From an uncultured Aquabacterium sp. (GTDB lineage: Bacteria > Pseudomonadota > Gammaproteobacteria > Burkholderiales > Burkholderiaceae_C), in contig NZ_CAJYGK010000100.1 of assembly GCF_913773725.1 (NCBI RefSeq), positions 46,712 to 110,711 on the forward strand: a DNA stretch of 64,000 nucleotides. Direction: 5' to 3'. The position numbers were made by a program, and so were the translations under genes. Positions 36,121-46,089 of this stretch are shown piece by piece. How positions within the stretch are numbered: position 1 is the first letter of the stretch; each line of letters starts with the position of its first letter. The notes below the pieces were generated by a model. It was not told where the DNA came from. It ran no database searches and saw only the letters and a program-made list of their open reading frames with translations.

Positions 36121-36432
36121 TCAGCGGCGGCCGATCACCACGCCCAGCAGCAGGCCCACGCCCGCTGCCACGCCGATGGCCTTCCAGGGGTTCTCGTGCA
36201 CATAGCCATCGGTCGCCTTGGCCGCTGCCTTGGCCTTGTCCACGACCGCGGCCTGGGCCTCGATCAGGCCGTCCTTGGCGTGCGACAGGGTCGCCTGCAG
36301 TCGGCCGCGCACATGTTGCAACTCTTCGGCGCTGTCGCCCGCCGTGGCCCTCAGCAGGGCCTCGGCATCGGCCAGCACGCGCTTGAGGTCGGCGGCCAGT
36401 TGTTCCTTGTGGGCTGCGGTGGTGTCGCTCAT
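36121..36432 (-). CDS. YqjD/ElaB family (DUF883) ribosome-associated membrane anchor protein
   Basis: A 103-residue DUF883 protein. An alpha-helical N-terminal region (LAADLKRVLADAEALLRATA) and a middle heptad-like helix precede the diagnostic YVHENPWKAIGVAAGVGLLLGVVIGRR tail, split here as a polar YVHENPWKA followed by one membrane helix and Arg-Arg. In E. coli YqjD binds 70S ribosomes at the membrane in stationary phase. ATG 36432 begins MSDTTAAHKEQ. It is first in the yqjD-yqjE-yqjK group, downstream of uspA. Confidence 0.88.
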   Translation of the reverse strand: MSDTTAAHKEQLAADLKRVLADAEALLRATAGDSAEELQHVRGRLQATLSHAKDGLIEAQAAVVDKAKAAAKATDGYVHENPWKAIGVAAGVGLLLGVVIGRR

Positions 36433-36491
36433 GTCTTGCTCCTTGATGTGGTTGACGAAACGAAAACGCAAAACGGAAACAGGCAAGCCGG

Positions 36492-36941
36492 TCAGCCGTG
36501 AAGCACCAGCAACGGCACCTGGCTGTGCGCCAGAACGCTCTTGGTGAGCGAGCCGTGGATCAGGGCATCCAGACCGTGTCGCCCATGCGTGGCCATCACG
36601 ATCAGGTCACACCCCTGACGCTTGGCGGTGTCGACGATGGCGTCCTGCACGCTGTCGGTGATGACGAACTGTCCGTCGAACGGCACGCCCGCCGCCTTGG
36701 CCTTGTCGGCAAAGGCCTGCAGCACCTCGCGGGCATGGGCCTCGCAGCGCTTTTCATGCTCCTGAAACGTGGCCACGTCATAGGCCACGGCCGACTGCTC
36801 GACGACCAGCACCGGCAGCGGCGGCTCGGCCGTGAAGCCGGTGATCGACGCGCCCAGCATCTTGGCCAGACCGATGCTGTGCTCGATCGCCTTGTTGGAC
36901 AGATCGCTGCCGTCCACCGGCACCAGAAGATGTTCGTACAT
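36492..36941 (-). CDS. Universal stress protein, UspA family
   Basis: A 149-residue single Usp domain. MYEHLLVPVDGSDLSNKAI begins the first strand; the ATP-binding G-2x-G-9x-G(S/T) region is represented by MATHGRHGLDALIHGSLTKS, and VPLLVLHG is the closing strand. It likely binds ATP and acts in stress survival. It heads the minus-strand group with the DUF883 cluster. The 248 nt up to valS (36942-37189) is divergent spacer; a TAAAAT hexamer at 37121 could be a -10 for valS but lacks a convincing -35. Confidence 0.9.
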   Translation of the reverse strand: MYEHLLVPVDGSDLSNKAIEHSIGLAKMLGASITGFTAEPPLPVLVVEQSAVAYDVATFQEHEKRCEAHAREVLQAFADKAKAAGVPFDGQFVITDSVQDAIVDTAKRQGCDLIVMATHGRHGLDALIHGSLTKSVLAHSQVPLLVLHG

Positions 36942-37189
36942 GACAGGCCTCCTTGAACCAGACGGTGACCTCATGGTCGCCCTGCCCCATGCTAGGACGA
37001 CAAGACCCTGCTTGCCAAGTGCTTTACCGAGCAGACACACAGCGCCATCCCCTGCGCCCTTGATCCAGGGCAGCGTGGATGCGTCGCGTTGTGGCGTGGC
37101 AGGAACGCTGGCGCCCGACCTAAAATCGCACTTTGCGCCGCGCACGCCGTTCGTGCGACGACCCACCGGGCACTGCCCCGCACCACACA

Positions 37190-40024
37190 ATGACCGAACT
37201 CGCCAAATCCTTCGAACCCGGCCCGATCGAGGCCCTGTACGGCCCGCAGTGGGAACAACGCGGCCTGTACAAGCCCACGCTCGATGCGGCCAAGCCCTCG
37301 TTCTGCATCCAGCTGCCGCCCCCCAACGTGACCGGCACCCTGCACATGGGCCACGCGTTCAACCAGACCATCATGGACTCGTTGACGCGCTACCACCGCA
37401 TGAAGGACCACAACACGCTGTGGATCCCGGGCACCGACCACGCCGGCATCGCCACGCAGATCGTGGTCGAGCGCCAGCTGCAGGAAAAGGGCCAGTCACG
37501 CCACGACCTGGGCCGCGAAGCCTTTGTCGCCAAGGTGTGGGAGTGGAAGGAAAAGTCCGGCTCGACCATCACCCAGCAGATGCGCCGCATGGGCGACTCG
37601 GTCTCTTGGGAGCACGAGTACTTCACCATGGACGACAAGCTGTCCAAGGTCGTCGTCGAGACCTTCGTGCGCCTGTATGAAGAAGGCCTGATCTACCGTG
37701 GCAAGCGCCTGGTCAGCTGGGACCCGATCCTCAAGTCCGCCGTGTCGGACCTCGAAGTCGAGAGCGAGGAAGAAGACGGCTCGATGTGGCACATCCGCTA
37801 CCCGGTGGAGGGCAGCGACGCCAGCCTGGTCGTGGCCACCACCCGGCCTGAGACCCTGCTGGGTGACACGGCCGTCATGGTCCACCCCGAAGACGAGCGC
37901 TACACCGCGCTGATCGGCAAGCAGGTCCGCCTGCCCATCACCGGCCGCCTGGTGCCCGTGATCGCCGACGAGCACGTCGACAAGGCGTTCGGTACCGGTG
38001 TCGTCAAGGTCACACCGGCCCACGACACCAACGACTACCAGGTCGGCCTGCGCCACAAGCTGCCGATGCTGACCATCTTCGACCTCGAAGCCAAGGTCAG
38101 CGCGCACGAAGCCACCGACATCCCTGCCGAGTACGTGGGCCTGGACCGCTTCGTGGCCCGCAAGCAGATCGTCGCCAAGCTCGAAGCCGACGGCCAGCTG
38201 GTCGAGGTCAAAAAGCACAAGCTGATGGTGCCGCGCTGCGCCCGCACCGGCCAGGTCATCGAGCCCATGCTGACCGACCAGTGGTTCGTGGCCATGACCA
38301 AGCCCGGCGCCGGCGGCAAGAGCATCGCCGAACAGGCCATCGAGGCGGTTGAATCGGGCGACGTGAAGTTCGTGCCCGAGAACTGGGTCAACACCTACAA
38401 CCAGTGGATGAAGAACATCCAGGACTGGTGCATCAGCCGTCAGCTGTGGTGGGGTCACCAGATCCCCGCCTGGTACGGCAGCAACGGCGAGCTCTTCGTG
38501 GCGCGCTCCGAAGCCGACGCCCGCGCCAAGGCCACCGCGGCCGGTTACACCGGCGAGCTGACCCGCGACGCCGACGTGCTCGACACCTGGTACTCGTCGG
38601 CGCTGGTGCCCTTCTCCACCCTCGGCTGGCCCGAGCAGACGAAGGAAATGGACCTGTTCCTGCCCTCGTCGGTGCTCGTCACCGGCTACGACATCATCTT
38701 CTTCTGGGTCGCCCGGATGATCATGATGACCAAGCACTTCACCGGCAAGGTGCCCTTCAAGCACGTCTACATCCATGGCCTGGTGCGCGACGCACAGGGC
38801 AACAAGATGTCGAAGTCGGAAGGCAACGTGCTGGACCCGGTCGACCTGATCGACGGGATCGAGCTGGCCCCGCTGCTCGAGAAGCGCACCACCGGCCTGC
38901 GCAAGCCCGAAACCGCCCCGAAGGTGCGCAAGGCCACCGAGAAGGAATTCCCGGAAGGCATTCCCGGCTATGGCGCCGACGCGCTGCGCTTCACCTTCGC
39001 CGCGCTGGCCAGCCTGGGCCGTGCGATCAACTTCGACAGCAAGCGCTGCGAGGGCTACCGCAACTTCTGCAACAAGCTCTGGAACGCCACCCGCTTCGTG
39101 CTGATGAACTGTGAGGGGCAGGACTGCGGCCTGAAGGCCCACACGCCGGGCGTCTGCGCCACAGGCGAATACCTGGCCTTCAGCCCCGCCGACAAGTGGA
39201 TCGTCAGCGAACTGCAGCGCGTGGAAGCCGCCGTCGAGCAAGGCTTTGCCGAGTTCCGCCTGGACAACGTCGCCAACGCCATCTACCAGTTCGTGTGGGA
39301 TGAGTACTGCGACTGGTACCTCGAGATCGCCAAGGTGCAGATCCAGACCGGTAACGAGGCCCAGCAACGCGCCACCCGCCGCACCCTGATCCGCGTGCTG
39401 GAAACCGTGCTGCGCCTGTTGCACCCCATCACCCCCTTCATCACCGAAGCGCTGTGGCAGGTGGTGGCGCCCGTTGCCGGCCGCAAGGACGCAGGCAGCG
39501 ACGCCAGCCTGGTGATGGCCGCCTACCCGGTGGCCGACCTGGGTCGCGTGTGCGCCGAGTCGGATGCCTGGGTGGCCAAGCTCAAGGCCGTGGTGGGCAG
39601 TGTGCGCAACCTGCGCGGCGAGATGAACCTGTCGCCGGCCGAGCGCGTGCCCCTGCTGACCACCGGCGACGCCGCGTTCATCACGCAGGCCGCGCCCATT
39701 CTCAAGGCCCTGGGCAAGCTCGGCGAAGTGCAGGTGCTCGATGACGCCGCGTTTGCAGCGGGCACCGCCATGGCCCCGGTGGCCGTGCAGGGCGACACCC
39801 GCCTCGCACTGCACGTCGAAATCGACGTGGCCGCCGAGAAGGAGCGTCTGGGCAAGGAAATCAAGCGCCTGGAAGGCGAGATCGCCAAGGCGCAGGCCAA
39901 GCTGGGCAACGAGAGCTTCGTCGCCCGCGCCCCGGCCGCTGTGGTCGAGCAGGAAAAGCAGCGTGTCGCCGATTTCGGCGCCGCGCTGACCCGCGTGAAG
40001 GACCAGTTCCAGCGACTGGGCTGA
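37190..40024 (+). CDS. valS: Valyl-tRNA synthetase
   Basis: A 944-residue class Ia synthetase that charges tRNA-Val and edits Thr. It shows the HIGH-type motif in [19 protein letters not shown] near residue 46, the CP1 editing domain ([20 protein letters not shown]), the KMSKS motif in [17 protein letters not shown] near 540 and a C-terminal coiled-coil arm ([20 protein letters not shown]). ATG 37190 fits the family start. It is followed by a hairpin terminator and converges on aroK. Confidence 0.97.
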   Translation: MTELAKSFEPGPIEALYGPQWEQRGLYKPTLDAAKPSFCIQLPPPNVTGTLHMGHAFNQTIMDSLTRYHRMKDHNTLWIPGTDHAGIATQIVVERQLQEKGQSRHDLGREAFVAKVWEWKEKSGSTITQQMRRMGDSVSWEHEYFTMDDKLSKVVVETFVRLYEEGLIYRGKRLVSWDPILKSAVSDLEVESEEEDGSMWHIRYPVEGSDASLVVATTRPETLLGDTAVMVHPEDERYTALIGKQVRLPITGRLVPVIADEHVDKAFGTGVVKVTPAHDTNDYQVGLRHKLPMLTIFDLEAKVSAHEATDIPAEYVGLDRFVARKQIVAKLEADGQLVEVKKHKLMVPRCARTGQVIEPMLTDQWFVAMTKPGAGGKSIAEQAIEAVESGDVKFVPENWVNTYNQWMKNIQDWCISRQLWWGHQIPAWYGSNGELFVARSEADARAKATAAGYTGELTRDADVLDTWYSSALVPFSTLGWPEQTKEMDLFLPSSVLVTGYDIIFFWVARMIMMTKHFTGKVPFKHVYIHGLVRDAQGNKMSKSEGNVLDPVDLIDGIELAPLLEKRTTGLRKPETAPKVRKATEKEFPEGIPGYGADALRFTFAALASLGRAINFDSKRCEGYRNFCNKLWNATRFVLMNCEGQDCGLKAHTPGVCATGEYLAFSPADKWIVSELQRVEAAVEQGFAEFRLDNVANAIYQFVWDEYCDWYLEIAKVQIQTGNEAQQRATRRTLIRVLETVLRLLHPITPFITEALWQVVAPVAGRKDAGSDASLVMAAYPVADLGRVCAESDAWVAKLKAVVGSVRNLRGEMNLSPAERVPLLTTGDAAFITQAAPILKALGKLGEVQVLDDAAFAAGTAMAPVAVQGDTRLALHVEIDVAAEKERLGKEIKRLEGEIAKAQAKLGNESFVARAPAAVVEQEKQRVADFGAALTRVKDQFQRLG

Positions 40025-40066
40025 AATGCGGCACAGGCCTCGATGCCTGTGCTCGCTTCAAACAAG

Positions 40067-40095
40067 AAAGCGCACCCAGGGGTGCGCTTTTCTTT
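40067..40095 (+). terminator. Terminator after valS
   Basis: A 10-bp inverted repeat AAAGCGCACC / GGTGCGCTTT with a CAGG loop, followed by TCTTTT. A second hairpin, GCACAGGC / GCCTGTGC, lies just upstream at 40031-40052. It probably also ends the aroK transcript from the other strand. Confidence 0.85.
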
Positions 40096-40145
40096 TGCGA
40101 AAAGGGTGTTCGTCGCCCGCCATCCAGCCGTCGCTTGATGGCGAC

Positions 40146-40712
40146 TCAGCGTGGGCCCGACTGCGGATTGTGCGAGGTAGGAACGGGGAGCTTGCCGGCC
40201 AACTCCAGCTGGGACACGATCATGCCGACCAGCGTCGAGACCGAGGGTCGACCGGTGTCCACACAGAAGTGCGCCGTCTCCTCGTACAGCGGGTGGCGTT
40301 GCGCATGCAGATCGCGCAGGCGCGCGAGGGGATCGGCCACCTGGAGCAACGGTCGCTGCGTGTCGTGCCGCAGGCGGCGAAACAGCTCTTCCGGGGAAGA
40401 CCGCAGGTAGACCACCGTGGTGCGGTCCTTGAGGTGCGCCCGGTTGGCCTCGCGCAGCACCGCGCCACCGCCGGTTGCCAGCACCAGGGGCTCGTCCCGG
40501 TAGGCGCTCAGCTCGTCGATGACCCGCTCTTCCAGGTCGCGAAAAGCCGGCTCACCATGCTGCTCGAAGAATGCTCGGATCGGCATGCCGATCCGCTCTT
40601 CCAGAACATGGTCCGCGTCCAGAAAACGGGCGCCAAGCCGGCGTGCGAGCTGGCGCCCGACCGTGGTCTTGCCACCGCCGGGCAGGCCTACGAGAGAAAC
40701 AACAGAAGCCAA
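40146..40712 (-). CDS. aroK: Shikimate kinase
   Basis: A 188-residue P-loop kinase of the shikimate pathway. The Walker A motif is GLPGGGKTTVGRQLARRLG, the shikimate-binding Asp region is ARFLDADHVLEE and FRDLEERVI, the signature is VLATGGGAVLRE and the LID segment has RPLLQVADPLARL. It is the last gene after pilMNOPQ, 11 nt downstream of pilQ, as in many proteobacteria. The usual next gene aroB is absent: convergent valS follows instead. Confidence 0.95.
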   Translation of the reverse strand: MASVVSLVGLPGGGKTTVGRQLARRLGARFLDADHVLEERIGMPIRAFFEQHGEPAFRDLEERVIDELSAYRDEPLVLATGGGAVLREANRAHLKDRTTVVYLRSSPEELFRRLRHDTQRPLLQVADPLARLRDLHAQRHPLYEETAHFCVDTGRPSVSTLVGMIVSQLELAGKLPVPTSHNPQSGPR

Positions 40713-40723
40713 GCAGAGTCAGG

Positions 40724-42886
40724 TCAACGCAGGGCGGTCTTGTCCGAAACCACCTTCGGGGTCAGGAAGACGAGCAACTCCGAGCGGGCACTGCTGCGGA
40801 CGTTGTTCTTGAAGAAGAAACCCAGCACCGGGATGTCGCCCAGCAGGGGCACCTTGTTCTCGGTCTCGTTCTCGGACTGCGTGAAGATACCACCGATCAC
40901 CACCGTGCCGCCGTTCTCGACCAGCACCTGCGTCTGCACGTGCTTGGTGTTGATGGCAAAGCCCGCCGTGGTGACACGGCCGACGCTGTCCTTGTTGATG
41001 TCGACCGACATGATGATGCTGCCCTCGGGCGTGATCTGCGGCGTGACCTCCAGTTTCAGGTTGGCCTTGCGGAAGGTCACCGACGTGGCGCCGCTGGACG
41101 TGGCCTGCTGGTAGGGCAGTTCTTCACCCGACTCGATGATGGCCTTGACCTGGTCGGCGGTGATCACGCGGGGGCTCGACACCACCTTGCCCTTGCCGTC
41201 GGCTTCCAGCGCGGAAATCTCGAGGTTCAGCGCATGGTTCACGCTCGACGAGAACAGCGACACGCCCAGCGTGGCGTTCGACGCACCGGTCGACAGCGCC
41301 GTGGCCGGCAGGTTCACGAAGTAGCTGTTGGCCACGCTGGCCGCCGCACCCGTGAGGCCCTGGCCCGTTTCGGCCACGACGCCGGAGTAGTTGCCCGACA
41401 GCCCGAGGTTGAGCTTGCCGGCTGACGCCACTGCGGTCTGGTTGGACGTCCCGAGGCGGGCGCCCAGCGTACGGCCAAAGGAGTCTTCAGCCTCGATGAT
41501 GCGGGCTTCGATCAGCACCTGGCGAACCGGGATGTCGATCTTGGCAATCATCTGCTGGACCTCTTCCAGCTTGGACGGAATGTCGCTGACGAAGAGCTGG
41601 TTGGTGCGGGTCTCGAAGATCACGCTGCCACGCGGCGACAGAATGCGCGAGGTCACCCCCGAGCTGACGCCACCGGTGCTGGTGCCTAGCAGGCCGCGGG
41701 CGATGTCTTCCGCCTTGGTGTAGTTGAGCTGGAAGGCCTGCGTGCGGGTGGGCTCCAGTTGGGCCACCTGAGCACGGGCCTCCAGATCCATCTTCTCCTT
41801 GGCGTTGATCTCGTCCTTGGGCGCGATCCACAGCACGTTGCCCGACTTGCGCACCCCCAGGCCCTTGGCCTGCAGAATGATGTCGAGCGCCTGATCCCAC
41901 GGCACGTCCTTCAGGCGCAGCGTCACGTTGCCGGTCACGCTGTCGCTGGTCACCACGTTGAAGTTGGTGAAGTCGGCGATCACCTGTAGCAGCGACCGCA
42001 CCTCGATGTTCTGGAAGTTCAGCGACAGCTTCTCGCCCGCGTAACCCGGCCCTGGGGTCAGCTTGTTCGGGTCGGTCTTGCGCTGCCGGACTTCAAGCAC
42101 GAACTGGTTGTCCGTCTGGTAGGCGGAATGCTCCCAGTCCCCCTTAGGCTCGACCAGCAGGCGTACGCGGTCGCCCGTCTGGCTGGCTGACATCTGGCGG
42201 ACCGGCGTGCCGAAGTCGGTCACGTCAAAGCGGCGGCGAAGCCGCTCGGGCAGGTCGGTCTTGAGGAACTCGACCACCAGGTTCTGGCCCTGCTGCTTGA
42301 TGTCGACGCCCACCTGGTTGCTCGGCAACTCGACGACCACGCGGCCCGCACCATCCTGCCCACGACGGAAGTCGATGTCCTTCAGCGTCAGCGGCGTGAC
42401 GTTGCGGCTGTCGGCGAAGTGCACTGCATCATCCGCCTTGCCCTGCCGCAATGCCGGCGCAGCCTGCGGCGCGGTGGCGGCAGACTGATCCAGCACCAGC
42501 AGCAGCGCGTTGCCCTGCAGCTGGGCCTTGTAGGTCGTGGCCTGGCGCAGGTTCAGCACCAGGCGCGTGCGCTCACCCGCCTGGGCCACGTTCACGGAAC
42601 GCAGGTTGCCCTGATTGATGTCGACCTGGTTCTTGGCCAGCGCGCTGGTCACGCCCGGCAGATCGATGGCGATCCGCGGCGGGGTCTGCACGACGAAACC
42701 GGCCGGCACCGCGGCGAGCGGCTCGCTCAGCTCGATGCGGACGACTTCTGATCCGGCCTGCTGTGCACTCGTGATGGCCTGGATGGCGGCGGCGGCCCAG
42801 GACAGCGGCGACACACATGCCAGCGAGAGGCTGGCCAACGCCATACGCCACGGTTTCATAGTCGGTTTCTCCAGCTTCAATGTCAT
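40724..42886 (-). CDS. pilQ: PilQ, type IV pilus secretin
   Basis: A 720-residue outer-membrane secretin forming the pilus exit pore. A signal peptide lies near residues 10-32 (MKPWRMALASLSLACVSPLSWA). Tandem AMIN domains, which bind peptidoglycan, come next (about 35-260), then an STN/N0 domain, an N1 domain (LSLNFQNIEVRSLLQVIADF) and the C-terminal secretin core with VLIEARIIEAEDSFGRTLG, VVSSPRVITAD and VPLLGDIPVLGFFFKN. ATG 42886 overlaps the pilP stop (ATGA) and has AGGAGAG upstream; ATG 42859 at the signal peptide is an alternative. The distal end abuts aroK. Confidence 0.96.
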   Translation of the reverse strand: MTLKLEKPTMKPWRMALASLSLACVSPLSWAAAAIQAITSAQQAGSEVVRIELSEPLAAVPAGFVVQTPPRIAIDLPGVTSALAKNQVDINQGNLRSVNVAQAGERTRLVLNLRQATTYKAQLQGNALLLVLDQSAATAPQAAPALRQGKADDAVHFADSRNVTPLTLKDIDFRRGQDGAGRVVVELPSNQVGVDIKQQGQNLVVEFLKTDLPERLRRRFDVTDFGTPVRQMSASQTGDRVRLLVEPKGDWEHSAYQTDNQFVLEVRQRKTDPNKLTPGPGYAGEKLSLNFQNIEVRSLLQVIADFTNFNVVTSDSVTGNVTLRLKDVPWDQALDIILQAKGLGVRKSGNVLWIAPKDEINAKEKMDLEARAQVAQLEPTRTQAFQLNYTKAEDIARGLLGTSTGGVSSGVTSRILSPRGSVIFETRTNQLFVSDIPSKLEEVQQMIAKIDIPVRQVLIEARIIEAEDSFGRTLGARLGTSNQTAVASAGKLNLGLSGNYSGVVAETGQGLTGAAASVANSYFVNLPATALSTGASNATLGVSLFSSSVNHALNLEISALEADGKGKVVSSPRVITADQVKAIIESGEELPYQQATSSGATSVTFRKANLKLEVTPQITPEGSIIMSVDINKDSVGRVTTAGFAINTKHVQTQVLVENGGTVVIGGIFTQSENETENKVPLLGDIPVLGFFFKNNVRSSARSELLVFLTPKVVSDKTALR

Positions 42887-43419
42887 CGCCCACTCTCCTG
42901 CAGCTGCAGCGTGGTGGGGCGTTCAATCCATTCGCCCGCGGCGTCCTGCACGATCTCGCGCAAGGTGATTTCGGTTTCCGTGATCTTGGTGATCCGGCCG
43001 AAGTTCTGCCCCAGGTACTCGCCCGCCTTGACCTGATAGAGCAGGTTGTCGACCTTCAACAGCGCGTAAGGCACGCCGCGGCGGTTGACGCTGCCCACCA
43101 TGGTCATGCTGTCAAGCGGGAAGGCTTCCAGGGGTTCCTTGCGGCGGTTGAGCTCGGCCGCCACCGCGGAGTTGGGCTGGCGGGACTCCTGGCGCAGCGC
43201 GCCCGTCAGCTTCTGCGTGCTGAAGGGCTCGACGCCATCCATGCCGGTGTAGGCCTGGGGGTTGAACTTCTGCGGCGGCTCCAGAGGGGTGACGCTGGGC
43301 CGCACCTCGTGGCGCTGCTGCTCCATCCACCCATTGAGTTCATCCTGCTCGCCGCTGCAACCGGCCAGCATGGCCACGCCGATCAGCGCGGCCAGCCAGC
43401 GTTGAGACTGCTGGATCAC
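42883..43419 (-). CDS. pilP: PilP, type IV pilus assembly lipoprotein
   Basis: A 178-residue lipoprotein with signal sequence and lipobox LAGC (Cys21). After a disordered linker it has a beta-sandwich homology domain (LDSMTMVGSVNRRGVPYALLKVDNLLYQVKAGEYLGQNFG, here read as separate strands) that docks onto the PilQ N0 domain and links the PilMNO inner-membrane complex to the secretin. It overlaps pilO by 4 nt upstream and pilQ by 4 nt downstream, indicating tight coupling. Confidence 0.94.
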   Translation of the reverse strand: MIQQSQRWLAALIGVAMLAGCSGEQDELNGWMEQQRHEVRPSVTPLEPPQKFNPQAYTGMDGVEPFSTQKLTGALRQESRQPNSAVAAELNRRKEPLEAFPLDSMTMVGSVNRRGVPYALLKVDNLLYQVKAGEYLGQNFGRITKITETEITLREIVQDAAGEWIERPTTLQLQESGR

Positions 43420-44093
43420 TTCGGTTGACCTTTCTTGTGCTGCTCGGCGCGCATGGCGTCCACCTCGGACTGGTCCAGGTAGCGGTACGTCCGGGCCGTG
43501 GCCTCCATCACGAGGTTGGCCTGCCCATCCTTCGGTGAACCGAGTATCACCAGGTTGTGCAGGGTCACGATGCGGGACAGGTTGGCGATGTCTGCGGTGA
43601 AGGCGCCGATGTCGTGGTAGCGCCCGCTCACCTTAATGGAGATGGGCAGCTCGGCGTAGTAGTCCTTGACCGACACCTGTCCGGGGCGGAACAGCTCGAA
43701 CTCCAGCCCGCGCCCCAGACCGGCCTGGTTGATGTCAGACAGCAGGGCGTCCATCTCGGCTTTGCCCGGCAACTGCTTCTCGAGTTGCTTGACGTACTCC
43801 TCGACCTGCACGCGCTGCTTGCGCAGTTCGCTGAGGTTCACGGCCTGCGCCACCTTGCTGCGGTACTCCTCTTTCAGGCGGGGCTCGGTGTCGACCTCGG
43901 CCTGCAAGGCCTCGCTCTGGCCGGACACCAGCGTGAACCAGCCGAAGGCCACCACCCCCAAGGCCGTGGCCGCAAAGGCCGCGAGCTTGGGCAGCAACGG
44001 CCACTGCCCCGGCTCATTCGTGTTGAGGCCGCGGAACTGCTCCTGCGCATCCTCGAACCAGGCATTCAGATCGATGTTGATGTTCTTTGCCAT
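43416..44093 (-). CDS. pilO: PilO, type IV pilus inner-membrane alignment protein
   Basis: A 225-residue bitopic protein. A short cytoplasmic segment precedes one membrane helix (LAAFAATALGVVAFGWFTLV), a periplasmic coiled coil (LRKQRVQVEEYVKQLEKQLP) and a ferredoxin-like globular domain (YYAELPISIKVSGRYHDIGAF). It heterodimerises with PilN and contacts PilP. The C-terminal RAEQHKKGQPK tail is basic. It sits 8 nt after pilN and overlaps pilP. Confidence 0.94.
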   Translation of the reverse strand: MAKNINIDLNAWFEDAQEQFRGLNTNEPGQWPLLPKLAAFAATALGVVAFGWFTLVSGQSEALQAEVDTEPRLKEEYRSKVAQAVNLSELRKQRVQVEEYVKQLEKQLPGKAEMDALLSDINQAGLGRGLEFELFRPGQVSVKDYYAELPISIKVSGRYHDIGAFTADIANLSRIVTLHNLVILGSPKDGQANLVMEATARTYRYLDQSEVDAMRAEQHKKGQPK

Positions 44094-44101
44094 GGCTTAC
44101 C

Positions 44102-44770
44102 TCAGGATGACGCGGCCATGGAGGCGCTGGGGGCCGGTGCAGCGGCAGCCGGTGCAGACGCCGCAGCAGCAGCCGATGCCGCTGCGGCAGCGGCTGCTGC
44201 CGCGCTCACATCCTGCGGCCGACGCAGGCTCACGCGCATGGAGAAGTCGAACAGGCGCTTGCTCTCACGCCCCGCCCCTACGACGGCAGCCTTGATTTCC
44301 TGCAGGTCCGCGCGCTCGAGCCACTGGGAGCTGGCACTGGTGTTGCGGAGGAACTCGGCAACCCGTTCGTTCGTCTGGGCCTGGCCACTGACCAGCACCG
44401 TCTGGCCGTCCTGCCGGATGGCGGTCAGGTAGACGCCCTCCGGCGTCTGACGCACCAGTTCATTGAGCAGGTAGACCGGCATGTTGCGATCGGTCTGCAG
44501 GTCCTCGACCGCGCGCTGGCGGGCCTTGAGGGCCTCGATCTCGCCCTTCAGGGACGACACGTCCTTGATCTCTTCGTCCAGCTTGCTGATGGCGCCACGG
44601 AGGAACTCGTTGCGGTCCATCTGCGATGCCGTCATCTGCTGCAGCACGGCGTACCACAGCGCCACGATCACGGCCCCGGCCACGGCCGACAGGCCCAGAC
44701 CGACAAAGAAGGCCTGCTTGCGCAGCCGTCGTTTTTCCTCTCGGTGAGGAAGCAGGTTGATGAGAATCAT
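44102..44770 (-). CDS. pilN: PilN, type IV pilus inner-membrane alignment protein
   Basis: A 222-residue bitopic protein. The extreme N-terminus MILINLLPHREEKRR is the conserved INLLP peptide that inserts into the PilM groove. A membrane helix (FVGLGLSAVAGAVIVALWYAV) leads to a periplasmic coiled coil and small globular domain. The last about 40 residues are nearly all Ala with Pro/Ser, a low-complexity tail not expected in most PilN proteins. It overlaps pilM by 4 nt. Confidence 0.94.
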   Translation of the reverse strand: MILINLLPHREEKRRLRKQAFFVGLGLSAVAGAVIVALWYAVLQQMTASQMDRNEFLRGAISKLDEEIKDVSSLKGEIEALKARQRAVEDLQTDRNMPVYLLNELVRQTPEGVYLTAIRQDGQTVLVSGQAQTNERVAEFLRNTSASSQWLERADLQEIKAAVVGAGRESKRLFDFSMRVSLRRPQDVSAAAAAAAAASAAAAASAPAAAAPAPSASMAASS

Positions 44771-45846
44771 GCGAGGAACCTCCGCATCGCCAGGCCACAG
44801 GCCGTCAGGTAGGAAGGCGCCTCGCGGCGAAGCTTGCTCTCCCGCACGGCCGAGCCCAGCTTCATGCCCTCGAAGGGATTGATCACCATCGATGCGAATC
44901 CGGTCAGCTCGGTCACGCGGTCCTTGAGGCCCGGCAGCGTGGCCGTGCCTCCAGCCAGCATCACGTAGTGCACCTTGTGATGCGGGGTGCTGGTGAAGAA
45001 GTACTGCAGTGCCCGGCCGATTTCCTGGGACAGGCTGTCGACGAACGGGCTGAGGATGGTGGCTTGGTAGTCCTCGGGCAGGTCACCCGAGAGCTTCTTG
45101 AGTTCGGCCTCTTCGAACGAGAAGCCGTACTGCCGGGAGATGAGTTGCGTCAGTTGAGCCCCCCCGAACGCCTGGTCGCGGTCGTAGAGGAGTTCGTTGT
45201 CACGCAACACCTTCAGGCTGGTGTTCTCGGCCCCGATTTCGAACAGCGCCACCAGGGCGTCCTTGCCTTGGCCCGGCAGACCTTCGATCAGGCGCTGCAC
45301 GGCGAGACGCGATGCGTAGGATTCGATGTCGAGGATGGCCGGCTTGAGGCCCGCGGCCTCGGCCAGCCCCTGACGGTCCTGCACACGGTCCTTGCGCGAG
45401 GCGGCAATCATCACTTCGACGTCACCGGCGGACGTCGGGCTCGGGCCGATCACGCAGAAGTCCAGGCTGACCTCGTCCAGTGAAAAGGGGATGTACTGGT
45501 TGGCCTCGGCCTCAACCTGCATCTCCATTTCCTCTTCGCGCAGACCGGCCGGCAGCATGATCTTCTTGGTGATCACTGCCGACTGGGGCATGGCCATCGC
45601 GACATGCTTCGTCCGGGTCCCGCTCTTGACGACGACCTTGCGGACGGCCTCGGCCACCTCATCGAATTTTTCGATCTGTCCGTCGGCAATCCAGCCCTTC
45701 TCGAAAGGCTCTGAAGCAAACCGTTCCAATACGTAATCGCCAGATGCAGACTGGCTCAGCTCGACCAGCTTCACGCTCGATGAACTGATGTCCAGTCCGA
45801 TCATCGGCGGATGCTTGCGGCCCAAGAGCGTGTCAAGAAAGCTCAC
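44767..45846 (-). CDS. pilM: PilM, actin-like type IV pilus assembly ATPase-fold protein
   Basis: A 359-residue cytoplasmic protein of the FtsA/MreB fold. MIGLDISSSSVKLVELSQS is the first phosphate loop; VALFEIGAENTSLKVL and HYVMLAGGTATLPGLKDRV are the second and adenosine blocks. It binds the PilN N-terminal peptide and recruits cytoplasmic motor parts. Start: GTG 45846 (VSFLDTLLGRKHPP) preceded by GGGGGATG fits the family best; ATGs at 45858 and 45870 are in frame. It is the first gene of pilMNOPQ-aroK and divergent from ponA. Confidence 0.92.
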   Translation of the reverse strand: MSFLDTLLGRKHPPMIGLDISSSSVKLVELSQSASGDYVLERFASEPFEKGWIADGQIEKFDEVAEAVRKVVVKSGTRTKHVAMAMPQSAVITKKIMLPAGLREEEMEMQVEAEANQYIPFSLDEVSLDFCVIGPSPTSAGDVEVMIAASRKDRVQDRQGLAEAAGLKPAILDIESYASRLAVQRLIEGLPGQGKDALVALFEIGAENTSLKVLRDNELLYDRDQAFGGAQLTQLISRQYGFSFEEAELKKLSGDLPEDYQATILSPFVDSLSQEIGRALQYFFTSTPHHKVHYVMLAGGTATLPGLKDRVTELTGFASMVINPFEGMKLGSAVRESKLRREAPSYLTACGLAMRRFLA

Positions 45847-45882
45847 ACCATCCCCCATGCGTCGGGGCACGACGCTGGAAAG

Positions 45883-45911
45883 TTAATAAACCAGATCAAT
45901 GCTAGCAGCAA
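45883..45911 (-). promoter_or_regulatory. Candidate sigma-70 promoter for pilMNOPQ
   Basis: On the minus strand TTGCTG (45911-45906), a 17-nt spacer and TATTAA (45888-45883), about 36 nt before the pilM start in an A/T-rich patch. Hexamers match the consensus at 3/6 and 4/6, so only the exact spacing and position support it. Confidence 0.4.
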
Positions 45912-46089
45912 AGAAAAACGGCTTGAACGCAGAGTTAGCAGGAGAATTCCCCATCACGTTGCGGGATGCACACGTCTTACAAGCGGTTTCAAACATCCGC
46001 AAACAGATGCTTTTTGACCGCGCACGGTGGTGTAACGGGTCGGATGCAACTGGTTTCTATAATCCGCGCACCTTCCACGGTCCGAGACC

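Noticed and set aside
46013..46063. TTGACC...TATAAT as a ponA promoter
   Set aside because: Spacing is about 39 nt, far from 17; only the TATAAT box itself is noteworthy.
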